Under the pieces are notes generated by a model that saw only the letters and a program-made list of their open reading frames with translations, did no database searches and had not been told where the DNA came from. The translations under genes were made by a program, and so were the position numbers. Of a stretch of DNA of 64,000 nucleotides, positions 1 to 12,413 are shown piece after piece. Origin of the DNA: Comamonas sp. lk (GTDB lineage: Bacteria > Pseudomonadota > Gammaproteobacteria > Burkholderiales > Burkholderiaceae_C). The stretch spans positions 3,536,754-3,600,753 of the forward strand of contig NZ_UOOB01000001.1 in assembly GCF_900564145.1 (NCBI RefSeq). The letters are read 5' to 3'. Position 1 is the first letter of the stretch; every line of letters starts with the position of its first letter.

Positions 1-618
1 ACAAAAGATCAGGAGACCTATCTCCAGCAAGATGCACTCAAAAATGCTGGGGTCGAGAAGATTTATCAGGAGAAGGCAAGTGCCGTCAGTTCCAGGCCTG
101 AGTTGCAGGCCTGCTTGGCATCGCTGAGTGAAGGAGATGTGCTGGTCGTCTACAAGATGGATCGGGTAGCACGATCACTGAAGGATCTGCTTGTGATCCT
201 TGACCGGATCTCAGCCGCCGGTGCATCCATCAGATCGCTTACCGAACCGCTGGATACGCGCGGTCCTATTGGCATGTTCATGGTTCAGGTGCTTGGCGCT
301 GTCGCTCAGCTTGAGCGGTCCATCATTCGGGAACGCACGGTTGCAGGCCAGGTGGCTGCTTGGAAGAGAGGTCAGGTCTTTGGAAGGCCTAAAAGACTCA
401 CGCCGGAGCAAGAGATCGCGATGCTGGCTCGCTACGACGAAAAAATTGACAAGGACACAGGGAAGCGACTGAGCCAACCGAAAGTTGCCAAGGAGTTCGG
501 TGTCTCCCTGATCGTACTGCGCAGGCTGCTAGACGAGCGCAACGGGAAGATCAATACAGGACGTTACCCTGTGCTCAGCAAATACGTTGCAAAACGACCT
601 CAAGGCACGGAAGAATAG
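1..618 (+). CDS. Serine recombinase (resolvase/invertase family), 5' truncated by window edge
   Basis: The reading frame is open from base 1 and stops at 616-618, so the true start and the catalytic serine motif lie outside the window. What is visible is the second half of a resolvase catalytic domain: YKMDRVARSLKDLL (the conserved D-R-x-x-R-S segment) followed by LTEPLDTRGPIG and the AQLERSIIRERT helix that leads to the dimer interface. After that comes a GRPKRLT hinge and a C-terminal region containing a helix-turn-helix-like stretch (QPKVAKEFGVSLIVLRRLL). Such proteins cut and rejoin DNA through a phosphoserine link. Its target site is unknown. It sits 54 bp upstream of yhbY on the same strand, where rlmE is usually found divergently in related bacteria, which suggests the end of an integrated element. 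Confidence 0.85.
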   Translation, partial: TKDQETYLQQDALKNAGVEKIYQEKASAVSSRPELQACLASLSEGDVLVVYKMDRVARSLKDLLVILDRISAAGASIRSLTEPLDTRGPIGMFMVQVLGAVAQLERSIIRERTVAGQVAAWKRGQVFGRPKRLTPEQEIAMLARYDEKIDKDTGKRLSQPKVAKEFGVSLIVLRRLLDERNGKINTGRYPVLSKYVAKRPQGTEE

Positions 619-672
619 GCGCTTTATCTGTTCGTTTTCATGCTGGATTCTCTCAGCCTCGATAATACGGGT

Positions 673-1143
673 ATGCCCCAAATTCAATTAACTCCCGCCG
701 AGCGCCGGGAACAACGCGCCGAAGCACACCATTTGGACCCCGTGGTCCTGATTGGCGGTGACGGTTTGACACCTGCCGTCCAGAAGGAAGTGGATGCAGC
801 CCTCAACGCACACGGCCTGATCAAGGTCCGCGTTTTTGGTGACGACCGCGCAGCCCGCGAACAGATGTATCAGACTCTGTGCGACGAGCTGGGCGCCGCC
901 CCCATCCAACACATCGGCAAGCTGCTCGTGCTGTGGCGTCCCATGCCAGAGAAAGAGCGCCGTCATGACGAAGACCGCATGCCCGGCCCACGCGACATCA
1001 AGGTGCTCAAGTTCGGCCGTACCGGAACCAAGCCTGAAGTCAAGCAGATCCGCGTGCTTGGCAATCAACGCCTGACAGCCGGCGGCACGATCAAACGTTC
1101 CAAGCCCAAGCAAAAGTCGGTCAAGAAAGGCCGCTTGGACTAA
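673..1143 (+). CDS. yhbY: YhbY/CRS1 family RNA-binding protein (ribosome assembly)
   Basis: Small basic protein of about 156 residues with a single CRM (CRS1-YhbY) domain near the N-terminus. The family pattern is clear: LTPAERREQRAEAHHLDPVVLIGGDGLTP, then KEVDAALNAHGLIKVRVFG, then LLVLWRP. Known members bind pre-50S ribosomal particles. The C-terminal 50 residues are a Lys/Arg-rich tail, commonly seen in the betaproteobacterial versions. An in-frame ATG at 640 would add 11 residues without family similarity, so 673 is preferred; neither start has a strong Shine-Dalgarno sequence. Confidence 0.9.
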   Translation: MPQIQLTPAERREQRAEAHHLDPVVLIGGDGLTPAVQKEVDAALNAHGLIKVRVFGDDRAAREQMYQTLCDELGAAPIQHIGKLLVLWRPMPEKERRHDEDRMPGPRDIKVLKFGRTGTKPEVKQIRVLGNQRLTAGGTIKRSKPKQKSVKKGRLD

Positions 1144-1211
1144 TTTTCCTCCAAGCATCCAGCCTTCCAGGCGCTTTGCGCCTTCTTTCCTACTGCTGAG
1201 ACATCTCACCA

Positions 1212-1979
1212 ATGGTCCAGACCACACCGCTGCCAACGCAGCAACGCCATATCCTTTGCATGAAATGGGGTACCAAGTACGGCCCGGAGTACGTCAACCG
1301 TCTCTACGCCATGGTGCGCCGCCATCTCAAGGGAGATTTTCGCTTTGTTTGCCTGACCGACAATACGGAAGGGATTCGTGAAGAGGTGGAGTGCTTCCCC
1401 ATTCCTGACCTCAACATCCATCTGGCACCGGGCCAGCGCGATGGCGCCTGGAAAAAGCTCACCACTTTTGAAGGCGACCTGTACGGCTTGAAAGGCGTGG
1501 CTCTGTTCCTGGATCTGGATGTGGTGGTGGTCGGCAGCCTTGATGATTTCTTCACCCAAAGCGGTGAATTCCTCATCATCCACGATTACCCGCGTTTCTG
1601 GCGCTTCGGCGAACGGATTGTGGGTAATTCTTCGGTCTATCGCTTTCAGCTCGGAGCACATGCCGATGTGCTGGAAAATTTTCGCTCCCATACCGAGCAA
1701 TTGCGCGCCCAGTATCGCAACGAGCAGGAATACCTGTCGCACTTTTTGCACAAGCAAGGCAAGCTGGCCTACTGGCCGGCCTCCTGGTGCCCTAGCTTCA
1801 AGTACTACTGCATTCCTGCCTGGCCGACCAATTACTGGAAAGAGCCCGTGCCGCCGAAAGATGCGCGCATTGTGATCTTCCACGGAGAAGTCAACCCGCC
1901 GGATGCCCTGGAAGGCCGTCGCAACAAACGTTTTCGCCATATCCAGCCGGCACGATGGATTGCCAAGGCCTGGGGTTGA
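1212..1979 (+). CDS. Glycosyltransferase-like protein with DxD motif
   Basis: 255 residues. The N-terminus (HILCMKWGTKYGPEYVNRLY) and the central ALFLDLDVVVVGSLDDFF segment resemble nucleotide-sugar transferases of the GT8/GT-A type, where the D-x-D binds the metal and sugar nucleotide. The end carries IVIFHGEVNPPDA, similar to the C-terminal histidine motif of that fold. There is no signal peptide or membrane segment, so it should be cytosolic. It converges with kdoO across a strong terminator, which hints at a role in lipopolysaccharide or another surface glycan; the acceptor is unknown. The start at 1212 is kept because the ILCMKWG strand must be included. Confidence 0.7.
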   Translation: MVQTTPLPTQQRHILCMKWGTKYGPEYVNRLYAMVRRHLKGDFRFVCLTDNTEGIREEVECFPIPDLNIHLAPGQRDGAWKKLTTFEGDLYGLKGVALFLDLDVVVVGSLDDFFTQSGEFLIIHDYPRFWRFGERIVGNSSVYRFQLGAHADVLENFRSHTEQLRAQYRNEQEYLSHFLHKQGKLAYWPASWCPSFKYYCIPAWPTNYWKEPVPPKDARIVIFHGEVNPPDALEGRRNKRFRHIQPARWIAKAWG

Positions 1980-2008
1980 TCTGCTGATCGGCCCTCAACC
2001 CTAAAAAC

Positions 2009-2040
2009 AAAAGGCGTTGCCACTGCGGCAACGCCTTTTT
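2009..2040. terminator. Bidirectional intrinsic terminator between convergent genes
   Basis: A perfect 13-bp stem (AAAAGGCGTTGCC at 2009-2021 with its complement at 2027-2039) closes a 5-nt loop. Runs of A before and T after let it act on both strands, ending the glycosyltransferase-like gene on plus and kdoO on minus. Confidence 0.85.
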
Positions 2041-2060
2041 GCTAGGCGCGTCATGCGTGC

Positions 2061-2939
2061 TCAGCGTGCATCCACCAAGGGGTGACCCTTGAGTCGCGTC
2101 AAGATGGCCAGCGGACTGGCCTCTTTGTCGTACTCGCTGCCGGGCGGCAGAAACAAGGTCTGCTCCAGCATGTATTGGCCGGCCATCACGGCGTGTACGG
2201 CCTGATCGGAAAAGCACACCCAGGTAGATCCTGCGGCAAAAGGCACGGTCTCCTGCGGCGCGTTTTGCTGATAGTCCAGATCACCCTTCATGCCGTCGTG
2301 CAGTTGCAGCATGAGATGGTCGTATTCGCTGCGAAACGATTTGGTCACATGCAGCATTTCAAGTGCCTTGGCCTGCCAGCGCACATAGGGCTTGGCACGC
2401 GGCAAGAACTTCCTGGCCACCGCTTCAAAGGGCTCACCCACACGCCATACACGCGGCTGCCCGTGAGGATTGACATTGGTGAAGACACGTAGAATCCGCT
2501 CCCCATAGTTGGGGCGCGATGGGAAGGCGTCCACATGCATGCGCTTGTCGTCGGCACGCCAGGACTGGGCACGCGTTTCCACCTGCGAAGGCCTATAGCT
2601 GGTGGGCGCCATGCGCACCACCGGTATGTAGTCGGGGAACAGGCCGGCAATCAGCGCCGTCGCCTGATCGCGGAAACGGCCCACCATGGCAGCCACCTGC
2701 TGCTGTGCCTCCTCATCGCCCGCCACCCCTTTGATGGAGCCATCCACATTGAGGCTGATATTGCGTGCTTTGGGGTCGCGCACATCCGGGCGCAGCAGGC
2801 TTTTCTCCTGCTCGGTGAGATCAAAGGCCAACGAGGGGAAGTACAGCAGCTTTCCAGCCTCAACGGCGGCCGTCCATTCGGGACGGTTGGGGACGTTGCG
2901 CCAGTCGGTGGCGTCGATTTTTACGATTTGAGATTCCAT
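2061..2939 (-). CDS. kdoO: 3-deoxy-D-manno-oct-2-ulosonic acid (Kdo) hydroxylase
   Basis: 292 residues, a full-length match to the Kdo dioxygenase family (Fe(II)/2-oxoglutarate-dependent) known from Burkholderia and relatives. It hydroxylates the outer Kdo sugar of Kdo2-lipid A to give Ko, which makes the inner core more acid-stable. The metal ligands are visible: His135 and Asp137 in MHVDAFPSRPNYGERILRVF and a distal His near residue 249 (SDQAVHAVMAGQY). No signal peptide is present, as expected for a cytosolic inner-membrane-face enzyme. It is transcribed alone, with a terminator just downstream. The family assignment rests on recognised sequence patterns, not a search. Confidence 0.85.
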   Translation of the reverse strand: MESQIVKIDATDWRNVPNRPEWTAAVEAGKLLYFPSLAFDLTEQEKSLLRPDVRDPKARNISLNVDGSIKGVAGDEEAQQQVAAMVGRFRDQATALIAGLFPDYIPVVRMAPTSYRPSQVETRAQSWRADDKRMHVDAFPSRPNYGERILRVFTNVNPHGQPRVWRVGEPFEAVARKFLPRAKPYVRWQAKALEMLHVTKSFRSEYDHLMLQLHDGMKGDLDYQQNAPQETVPFAAGSTWVCFSDQAVHAVMAGQYMLEQTLFLPPGSEYDKEASPLAILTRLKGHPLVDAR

Positions 2940-2985
2940 GGCCGTGCCAGTTTAACCCTCAGCGCCAGCCATGGCTTGGCATGGA

Positions 2986-3450
2986 TCAAGCCAGACGAGA
3001 ACGTACGCCGATCAAGCGCCACAGCACCACGGCCGCGCAAAGCCATTGCAGCGCATACATGGCCGTGCCCACGCCATGCCACAGCTTGAGATTCTCACGC
3101 GCCACGATTTTGGGCGAGACACCGTACTGCACCAACAAGGCCAGCAGCATGCCGGCAATAACAAAACCGATAGCAGCTTGCGCCCATTCTTCAATCTTTT
3201 CAGCTTTTCTTTGCTTTGAAAACACCAGCAGCAAAGCGCAGCATGCTATGGAAATCCATGTCTGTGCGGCAAACAGCTTGGCCGCCATAAAGCCCGCCAT
3301 GGCCGGAGATGGCAGATTGGCGAACAGCATGGGCACGGCCATAAAGCCTATGGCGGACAAACTGCCCCACCACAATGCGGCCAGAAAGAAAGGCAGACGC
3401 AAGTACATCAGAAATCCCGTCAAGCGATAAAACACCGACGGGCCTGGCAT
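2986..3450 (-). CDS. DUF4149 integral membrane protein
   Basis: 154 residues with four hydrophobic segments: about 18-37, 47-60 (weak), 65-80 and 95-110, with a last one near 128-145. It resembles the DUF4149/TMEM205-like family, whose function is not known. A FxxLPSPxAG loop and a conserved LKLWHG segment are visible. It lies just downstream of greA on the same strand, an arrangement common in Comamonadaceae. Codons near 3169-3188 carry an in-frame copy of the short AGC(A/T)GCTTGCGCCCATT repeat found elsewhere in this window. Confidence 0.75.
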   Translation of the reverse strand: MPGPSVFYRLTGFLMYLRLPFFLAALWWGSLSAIGFMAVPMLFANLPSPAMAGFMAAKLFAAQTWISIACCALLLVFSKQRKAEKIEEWAQAAIGFVIAGMLLALLVQYGVSPKIVARENLKLWHGVGTAMYALQWLCAAVVLWRLIGVRSRLA

Positions 3451-3519
3451 GCAACAGATTGCACGGCAAGCCCGTATTCAAACCACGATCAACCCGTTCA
3501 CGAGTTGAGCCCAAATAGC

Positions 3520-3996
3520 TTAGAGGTAGCGCACGCCCACTACTTCGTAGCGGCGCTCGCCGCCCGGGGCCTGCACCACGGCGGTATCGCCCTCTTCCTT
3601 GCCGATCAGGGCGCGGGCAATGGGGCTGGAGATGTTGATCAGGCCGTGCTTCAAATCGGCTTCGTCTTCGCCGACGATCTGGTAGGTCACGGCAGCGCCG
3701 CTGTCTTCATCTTCCAGGTCCACGGTGGCGCCAAACACCACGCGGCCACCGGCATCAACGCTGGCAGGATCGATGATCTGGGCAGCCGACAGCTTGCCTT
3801 CGATCTCCTTGATACGGCCTTCCACAAAGCCTTGATGCTCTTTGGCGGATTCGTATTCGGCGTTTTCGCTCAGATCGCCCTGGGCGCGCGCTTCGGCAAT
3901 CGCCTGAATCACGGCAGGACGCTCAACCGTCTTGAGACGTTGCAACTCAGTCTTGAGCTTTTCCGCTCCGAGCTTGGTGATTGGGATGGTGGCCAT
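3520..3996 (-). CDS. greA: Transcription elongation factor GreA
   Basis: 158 residues, the exact usual length. GreA rescues backtracked RNA polymerase by stimulating transcript cleavage. The N-terminal coiled coil carries the acidic tip residues (GDLSENAEY, Asp41 and Glu44) that reach the polymerase active site, and the C-terminal FKBP-like domain ends in [13 protein letters not shown]. The ATG at 3996 is preceded by GGAGA at good spacing. A longer open frame upstream (to 4131) has no family similarity and overlaps the terminator of carB. Confidence 0.95.
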   Translation of the reverse strand: MATIPITKLGAEKLKTELQRLKTVERPAVIQAIAEARAQGDLSENAEYESAKEHQGFVEGRIKEIEGKLSAAQIIDPASVDAGGRVVFGATVDLEDEDSGAAVTYQIVGEDEADLKHGLINISSPIARALIGKEEGDTAVVQAPGGERRYEVVGVRYL

Positions 3997-4085
3997 GGTC
4001 AAGTCTCCAAATTCAGCAAACGCCGCGCATGGCGCGGCACCGCAGGCACAGTGCTGCTCGACAAAGTCAAGCAGGGGCCCGTGCC

Positions 4086-4122
4086 CCAAAAGCAAACCGC
4101 CGCACGTTGCCGCGCGGCGGTT
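4086..4122 (-). terminator. Intrinsic terminator of the car operon
   Basis: On the minus strand a 9-bp GC-rich stem (AACCGCCGC paired across 4095-4103 and 4114-4122) is followed by TTTGCTTTT. It lies about 95 bp past the carB stop and upstream of greA, separating the two transcripts. Confidence 0.6.
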
Positions 4123-4216
4123 GAAGTTCATTGCCGTTCATTATGCCGTGTTTGCCACGGCACAAATCCGGTAAAACCCGGCGCCCCTGTCGGACTGCGC
4201 CGGATTGCCCAGGCTT

Positions 4217-7457
<3,241 letters not shown>

Positions 7458-7465
<8 letters not shown>

Positions 7466-8630
7466 TGTTGTGTTTCTCCATCAGCGCTGTGAAGCGGTCA
7501 AACAGATAGCCGATATCGTTGGGGCCAGGCGATGCTTCGGGGTGACCCTGGAAGCAGAAGGCGGGCACATCGGTGCGCTCCAGACCTTGCAGCGTGCCGT
7601 CAAACAGGCTGATGTGCGTAGCGCGCACATTGGCGGGCAGCGAGTCCAGTTCCACCGCAAAACCGTGGTTCTGGCTGGTGATGCTCACCCGGCCGGAATC
7701 CAGGTCCTTCACAGGGTGGTTGGCACCGTGGTGGCTGTTTTGCATCTTGAAGGTCTTGGCGCCGGAGGCCAGCGCCATGATCTGGTGACCCAGGCAGATG
7801 CCGAACACCGGCATGTCGGCAGCCATGATCTCTTGCACGGCCGCAATCGCGTAATCGCAAGGTGCGGGATCGCCAGGGCCGTTGGACAGGAACACGCCGT
7901 CGGGGTTGAGCGCCAGCACGTCCTTGGCAGGCGTCTGGGCAGGCACCACGGTCACGTCGCAGCCACGCTCGGCCAGCATGCGCAGAATGTTCTTCTTCAC
8001 GCCAAAGTCGTAGGCCACGACCTTGAACTTGGGCGATTCCAGCTTGCCGTAGCCTTGACCCAGCGTCCACTCGGTCTCAGCCCAGGGATAGGACTTGTCG
8101 GTGGACACCACCTTGGCCAAGTCCAGACCCTTCATATTGGGTGCGGCCTTGGCTGCGGCAATGGCTTCGTCGATCTTGGCCTGCGTGGCTTCTTCGCCCG
8201 CAGCCAGACCCACGATGGCGCCGTTTTGTGCGCCCTTGTCACGCAGCAGACGCGTGAGCTTGCGGGTATCGATGTTGGCGATGGCGACGGTCTGGCCTTC
8301 GACCAGGTACTCGGACAGGGTCTGAGTGCAACGGAAGTTGCTGGCCAGCAAAGGCAGGTTCTTGATGATCAGACCTGCGGCATGGATCTTGTCAGCCTCG
8401 ACATCTTCAGGATTGACACCATAGTTGCCGATGTGCGGATACGTGAGTGTCACGATCTGCTGGCAATAGCTGGGGTCGGTGAGGATTTCCTGATAGCCAG
8501 TCAGCGAAGTGTTGAAAACGACTTCGCCAACGGTGGTGCCTTGCGCACCAATCGAGTTGCCAATAAAGACCGTGCCGTCTGCGAGCGCCAGAATGGCGGA
8601 TGGGAAATTTCCCTTGAGAGACAAAAGCAC
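7458..8630 (-). CDS. carA: Carbamoyl-phosphate synthase, small (glutaminase) subunit
   Basis: 390 residues. It hydrolyses glutamine and channels ammonia to CarB. The class I amidotransferase nucleophile lies in [15 protein letters not shown] (Cys near residue 279) and the catalytic His in [12 protein letters not shown]. The start is called as GTG at 8630 because GGAG sits 9 nt upstream and the product then begins with [18 protein letters not shown], as in the family. An ATG at 8666 would add 12 unrelated residues. Confidence 0.95.
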
Positions 8631-8757
8631 TGGGTTCTCCGGTTTTTTAATTACGGTTACGCCCAACGAGGCCCCGGCATGTGTGCTGGGACATTTTGTC
8701 TGCAGGGAAATGGCGAGGTAGCGTCGCTAGGCGTAGAAAGATGCTTGAAAGCCGCCC

Positions 8758-8763
8758 ATTATA
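8758..8763 (-). promoter_or_regulatory. Candidate -10 element for carAB
   Basis: A perfect TATAAT on the minus strand, preceded by T to give TTATAAT, lies about 130 bp upstream of the carA start. No convincing -35 box is seen at 16-18 bp. The resulting untranslated leader would be about 120 nt, long enough for nucleotide-dependent control, but no specific structure was recognised. Confidence 0.4.
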
Positions 8764-8800
8764 AGCCTGCTCGGCTTCAGCCCTTTGACTTGCTGCGGGA

Positions 8801-9592
8801 TTACCCGTGAGCACGCAACATGCTCACGCTGCTGGCATGCAGGCAGATCGCCGCCGCCGCCGCCACATTGAGCGATTCCTCACCGCCGGGCTGCGCAATG
8901 CTGATGCGGTGCTCGGCCATCTGCATCAGCGCCTCGCCCACGCCCTGCCCTTCATGGCCCATGGCCCAGGCACAGGGCCAGGGCAAGCTGGCCTCATGAA
9001 TCAAAGTCCCCTGATGGGAGCTGGTCACGACCAAGGGTATCTGCAAAGTCTGCACATCTTCCACAGCAGCGGCTTCGACCATGTGCAGGCCGAAATGTGC
9101 CCCCATGCCGGCGCGCAGAACTTTCTGGCTCCAGATCGCTGCCGTGCCTTTGAGGGCCACGATCTGGCCAAAACCAAAAGCGGCGGCGCTTCGCAAGATG
9201 GAGCCCACATTGCCGGCATCCTGCACGCGATCCAGCACCACCGTCGCCACACCGGGCTTGACCTGCGCTATCGCATCCCAACCCATCACATAGCCCATGC
9301 GGGCCGGCGATTCCAGGCTGCTGATTTCGGCAAACAGACCGTCTGCCAGAACGATGATTTTGCTAGCTGCTTGCGCCCATTCAGCGGGAGCTTGCGGCCA
9401 AAAAGACTCTGAAAACACCGCAATCTTGGGAACCAGACCGCGCGCCAGGGCCGCGCGGCACAGGTGATCGCCTTCCAGCCAGATATGACCTTGCTTGCGG
9501 TAGGCCGTGCTGTCTTGCGAGAGTCGGCGCAGCTCCTTGACGAAAGCGTTGTCGCGCGAATGAATTTCTGTGACCTGAGGGCGTGGAGCCAT
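8801..9592 (-). CDS. TrmH/SpoU-family RNA 2'-O-methyltransferase
   Basis: 263 residues. The SPOUT methyltransferase motifs are present: VVLDRVQDAGNVGSILRSAAAFGF (motif 1), WAMGHEGQGV (motif 2) and SLNVAAAAAICL (motif 3), where the knotted C-terminal domain binds S-adenosylmethionine. The N-terminal 100 residues look like the substrate-binding domain of 23S rRNA methyltransferases (HSRDNAFVKELRRL). The exact target (rRNA or tRNA) cannot be told. The ATG at 9592 is chosen because upstream codons overlap rnhB and have no similarity. Codons at about 9355-9402 (QAASKII) carry an inserted copy of a short dispersed repeat. Confidence 0.85.
   Translation of the reverse strand: MAPRPQVTEIHSRDNAFVKELRRLSQDSTAYRKQGHIWLEGDHLCRAALARGLVPKIAVFSESFWPQAPAEWAQAASKIIVLADGLFAEISSLESPARMGYVMGWDAIAQVKPGVATVVLDRVQDAGNVGSILRSAAAFGFGQIVALKGTAAIWSQKVLRAGMGAHFGLHMVEAAAVEDVQTLQIPLVVTSSHQGTLIHEASLPWPCAWAMGHEGQGVGEALMQMAEHRISIAQPGGEESLNVAAAAAICLHASSVSMLRAHG
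9355..9402. repeat. Short dispersed repeat copy inside the trmH-like gene
   Basis: The segment begins TTTTGCTAGCTGCTTGCGCC and shares 14 identical bases (GCTTGCGCCCATTC) with a segment inside the DUF4149 gene at 3169-3188. Its first 11 bases (TTTGCTAGCTG) recur in the intergenic stretch at 50708-50718. The reading frame is kept. Confidence 0.45.
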
Positions 9593-9680
9593 GTCTACCT
9601 CTTGAATGAAAACAGGAGCCGGATCTCCCTGCCCGACAGCTATCGGACGGCGAAACCCCGGCCCCTGCAGAGCACCTGGC

Positions 9681-10403
9681 TCAGGAATATAGCGATGCCT
9701 GCGACAGGATAAGCGAGCCCGAGGCGCCACTTTCACAAAGCACGGGCGCGGTAAAGCCGCCTTCGCAAATCTGCCCGGCCTGCAACACCTTAGTGACGGG
9801 GGCAAACGTGCGGCGATGTTCGCCCGTGGCACCGTGGGCGCGCAAGGCCTCCAGGTGCGCGGCCGTGCCATAGCCTTTGTGGGTGGCAAAACCGTATTGC
9901 GGATACTGTATGTCCAGTCGCTCACACCAGCGATCACGCGTGACCTTGGCCAAGATTGAGGCGGCCGAAATGGCTTTAACCAAGGAGTCGCCCTTGACGA
10001 TGGCCTCGGCCTGCACGTCGATCTGAGGCAGCTGATTGCCATCGACCAGCACCAGCACGGGCTTGAGGCGCAAGCCCATCACCGCACGGCGCATGGCCAG
10101 CAAGGTGGCCTGCAGGATGTTGAGCTCGTCAATCTCCTGTACCGACGCCTGCGCAATGCAAAAGCACAGAGCTTTGGCACGAATTTCGTCGTACAGCACT
10201 TCGCGGCGATTGGCGGTGAGCTTCTTGGAGTCGTTCAGGCCTGCAATCGGCTTCATGTCATCCAGGATGACGGCAGCAGCCACCACCGGTCCGGCCAGCG
10301 GGCCGCGCCCTGCCTCATCCACCCCGGCAACCAAGCCGGGCGGATGCCACGGCAGGCAATCCTGCTCAAGCAGCGGAGGAGGCAATGATTTTTTCGATCG
10401 CAT
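9681..10403 (-). CDS. rnhB: Ribonuclease HII
   Basis: 240 residues. It cleaves RNA in RNA-DNA hybrids and at single ribonucleotides in DNA. The catalytic signature [21 protein letters not shown] is intact, as is LNDSKKLT and the distal [13 protein letters not shown]. The C-terminus (after LQAGQICEG) extends about 25 residues with no obvious motif. The ATG at 10403 lies 38 bp inside the end of lpxB, so translation is likely coupled; the operon order lpxB-rnhB is typical for Proteobacteria. Confidence 0.93.
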   Translation of the reverse strand: MRSKKSLPPPLLEQDCLPWHPPGLVAGVDEAGRGPLAGPVVAAAVILDDMKPIAGLNDSKKLTANRREVLYDEIRAKALCFCIAQASVQEIDELNILQATLLAMRRAVMGLRLKPVLVLVDGNQLPQIDVQAEAIVKGDSLVKAISAASILAKVTRDRWCERLDIQYPQYGFATHKGYGTAAHLEALRAHGATGEHRRTFAPVTKVLQAGQICEGGFTAPVLCESGASGSLILSQASLYS

Positions 10404-11574
10404 GGGCAGCCAATTGGGCAGTATCTCGGCGCAGTTCGTGGTGCAGCGCGGTGAAGCGCTCAACCAGCGCTTCAATGGTGACAGGAGAATCCTGGCTGGC
10501 ACGCAGCCAGCCCAAGGCGGCTTTCGCCAGCGCCTCGGGAGTTGCGGCATCCTGCAGCAACTCGGGCACGACGAAATCGCCGCACAAAATATTGGGCAGC
10601 CCTACCCAGGGTTGAAGCTGCTTGCGTTGCATCAGACGCCAGCTCCAGGGGTGCATGCTGTAGCTGATGACCATGGGGCGCTTGAACAAGGCCGCTTCCA
10701 GCGTGGCCGTGCCGCTGGCAATCAGCGTGCAATCACAGGCCGCCAGCACATCGTGGGACTGGCCTTTCACGATGAGAACCTTGTCCGCCATGCCGGCTTC
10801 AGCGGCAATACGCTGCACTTCCTCCCACAAGGAAGGAACGGCAGGCACTACGATTTTGGTAGCCGGAAGCGCTTTAAGTACCAAGGCTGCAGCCTTGAAA
10901 AAGCCCGAAGCGATATAACGCACTTCCGAGCGACGACTACCAGGCAGCAAGGCCAGCACCAGCCCCTCTTCAGGCAGACCCAACTTCGCCCGGGCCGCAG
11001 CGCGGTCCGGATGCAAAGGAATGACCTGGGCCAGAGGATGACCCACATAGGTCGCCTCTATGCCGTGCTGGGCCAAGAGCTCGGGCTCGAAGGGAAAAAT
11101 GCACAGCACATGATCGGCCGCACGGCGGATCTTCTCAATCCGGTCGGCACGCCAGGCCCAGATGGAGGGGCAGACAAAGTGCACTGTCTTGACGCCAGCT
11201 TCGCGCAGCTTTTCTTCCAGGCCCAGATTGAAGTCAGGCGCATCCACGCCGACAAAGACCGATGGCGGATGGGCAATCAGGCGCTGACGCAGTTTTTTGC
11301 GAATGCCCAGCAACTCGGCCACGCGCATCAGCACTTCCCAGCTGTAGCCGTGCACGGCCAGACGCTCGGACTGCCACCAGGCATCAAAGCCCCGCGACTG
11401 CATTTGCGCGCCGCCTATGCCCATGGAGCGGGCATCGGGCCAACGCTGGCGCAGACCATCGAGCAGCAAGGAGGCCAGCAAATCGCCGGAAGCCTCTCCG
11501 GCCACCATGGCGATATCAGGTGCCATGCCTGCGGTCTTTTTCGCAGGCATGGAGGTTTTAGCCAGATCTGTCAC
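10366..11574 (-). CDS. lpxB: Lipid-A-disaccharide synthase
   Basis: 402 residues, a peripheral inner-membrane GT19 glycosyltransferase that joins 2,3-diacylglucosamine-1-phosphate (lipid X) with its UDP form to make the lipid A disaccharide. Recognised motifs include [12 protein letters not shown] near the N-terminus, [25 protein letters not shown], and LPGSRRSEV. Internal ATGs at residues 9 and 17 are possible starts; the residues before [11 protein letters not shown] are not conserved. It overlaps rnhB downstream and follows lpxA by 35 bp. Confidence 0.95.
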   Translation of the reverse strand: MTDLAKTSMPAKKTAGMAPDIAMVAGEASGDLLASLLLDGLRQRWPDARSMGIGGAQMQSRGFDAWWQSERLAVHGYSWEVLMRVAELLGIRKKLRQRLIAHPPSVFVGVDAPDFNLGLEEKLREAGVKTVHFVCPSIWAWRADRIEKIRRAADHVLCIFPFEPELLAQHGIEATYVGHPLAQVIPLHPDRAAARAKLGLPEEGLVLALLPGSRRSEVRYIASGFFKAAALVLKALPATKIVVPAVPSLWEEVQRIAAEAGMADKVLIVKGQSHDVLAACDCTLIASGTATLEAALFKRPMVISYSMHPWSWRLMQRKQLQPWVGLPNILCGDFVVPELLQDAATPEALAKAALGWLRASQDSPVTIEALVERFTALHHELRRDTAQLAAHAIEKIIASSAA

Positions 11575-11609
11575 AGCCCGTCGTATTCCTTAGCAGTGCT
11601 CGGCACGTC

Positions 11610-12407
11610 TTAGCGCGCAATGCCACGTGTGGATGCAGCCAGAAAGGCCAGCATATGCTCCACATCCTGCAGTGCCTCAGGCATGTCGGCCTTCAGGCCT
11701 TCAATGGCCTGGGTTGCGGCATCCAGCGTCAAACCCTGGCGGTACAGCAGCTTGTGCATTTGCTTGACGACGGCCAGACGCTCGGGCGTGAAGCCGCGAC
11801 GGCGCAGACCTTCGGCGTTGAAGCCGCGCACGGACAGAGGATTGCCGTCCACCATCATGAAAGGCGGCACATCCTGCGAGACATGACTGGCAAAACCGGC
11901 CATCGCATGGGCACCGATATGGGTGAACTGGTGCACGCCCGTGAGGCCACCCAGGATGACCCAGTCGTCCACATGCACATGGCCTGCCAGCGTGGCGTTA
12001 TTGGCCAGGATGGTGTTGTTGCCCACGATGCAGTCGTGTGCAATGTGCACATAGGCCATGATCCAGTTGTCCGAGCCGATACTGGTCACGCCACGGTCTT
12101 GCGAAGTGCCGGTATTGAAGGTACAGAACTCGCGCACCGTGTTGCGATCACCGATCTCCAGACGCGTGGGCTCGCCCGCGTACTTCTTGTCCTGCGGCTG
12201 TGCGCCCAGGGAAGCGAACTGGAAAATATGGTTGTCGCAGCCAATGGTGGTGTCGCCCTCGATCACGCAATGCGCACCCACCGTGGTGTTCGCGGCAATG
12301 CGCACCTTGGGACCGATCACGGCATACGGCCCCACAGCCACCGACGAGTCGAGCTGGGCCGCCGGGTCGACGACTGCCGTGGGGTGAATCAGACTGACAG
12401 CAGCCAT
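11610..12407 (-). CDS. lpxA: UDP-N-acetylglucosamine O-acyltransferase
   Basis: 265 residues. It performs the first step of lipid A synthesis, adding a 3-hydroxyacyl chain from ACP to UDP-GlcNAc. The protein is a left-handed beta helix of hexapeptide repeats ([34 protein letters not shown]), with the catalytic-histidine region in [20 protein letters not shown]-terminal helical domain follows from about residue 200. The ATG at 12407 starts [13 protein letters not shown]; a TTG one codon earlier is less likely. It lies 6 bp after fabZ. Confidence 0.96.
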   Translation of the reverse strand: MAAVSLIHPTAVVDPAAQLDSSVAVGPYAVIGPKVRIAANTTVGAHCVIEGDTTIGCDNHIFQFASLGAQPQDKKYAGEPTRLEIGDRNTVREFCTFNTGTSQDRGVTSIGSDNWIMAYVHIAHDCIVGNNTILANNATLAGHVHVDDWVILGGLTGVHQFTHIGAHAMAGFASHVSQDVPPFMMVDGNPLSVRGFNAEGLRRRGFTPERLAVVKQMHKLLYRQGLTLDAATQAIEGLKADMPEALQDVEHMLAFLAASTRGIAR

Positions 12408-12413
12408 CAACGC

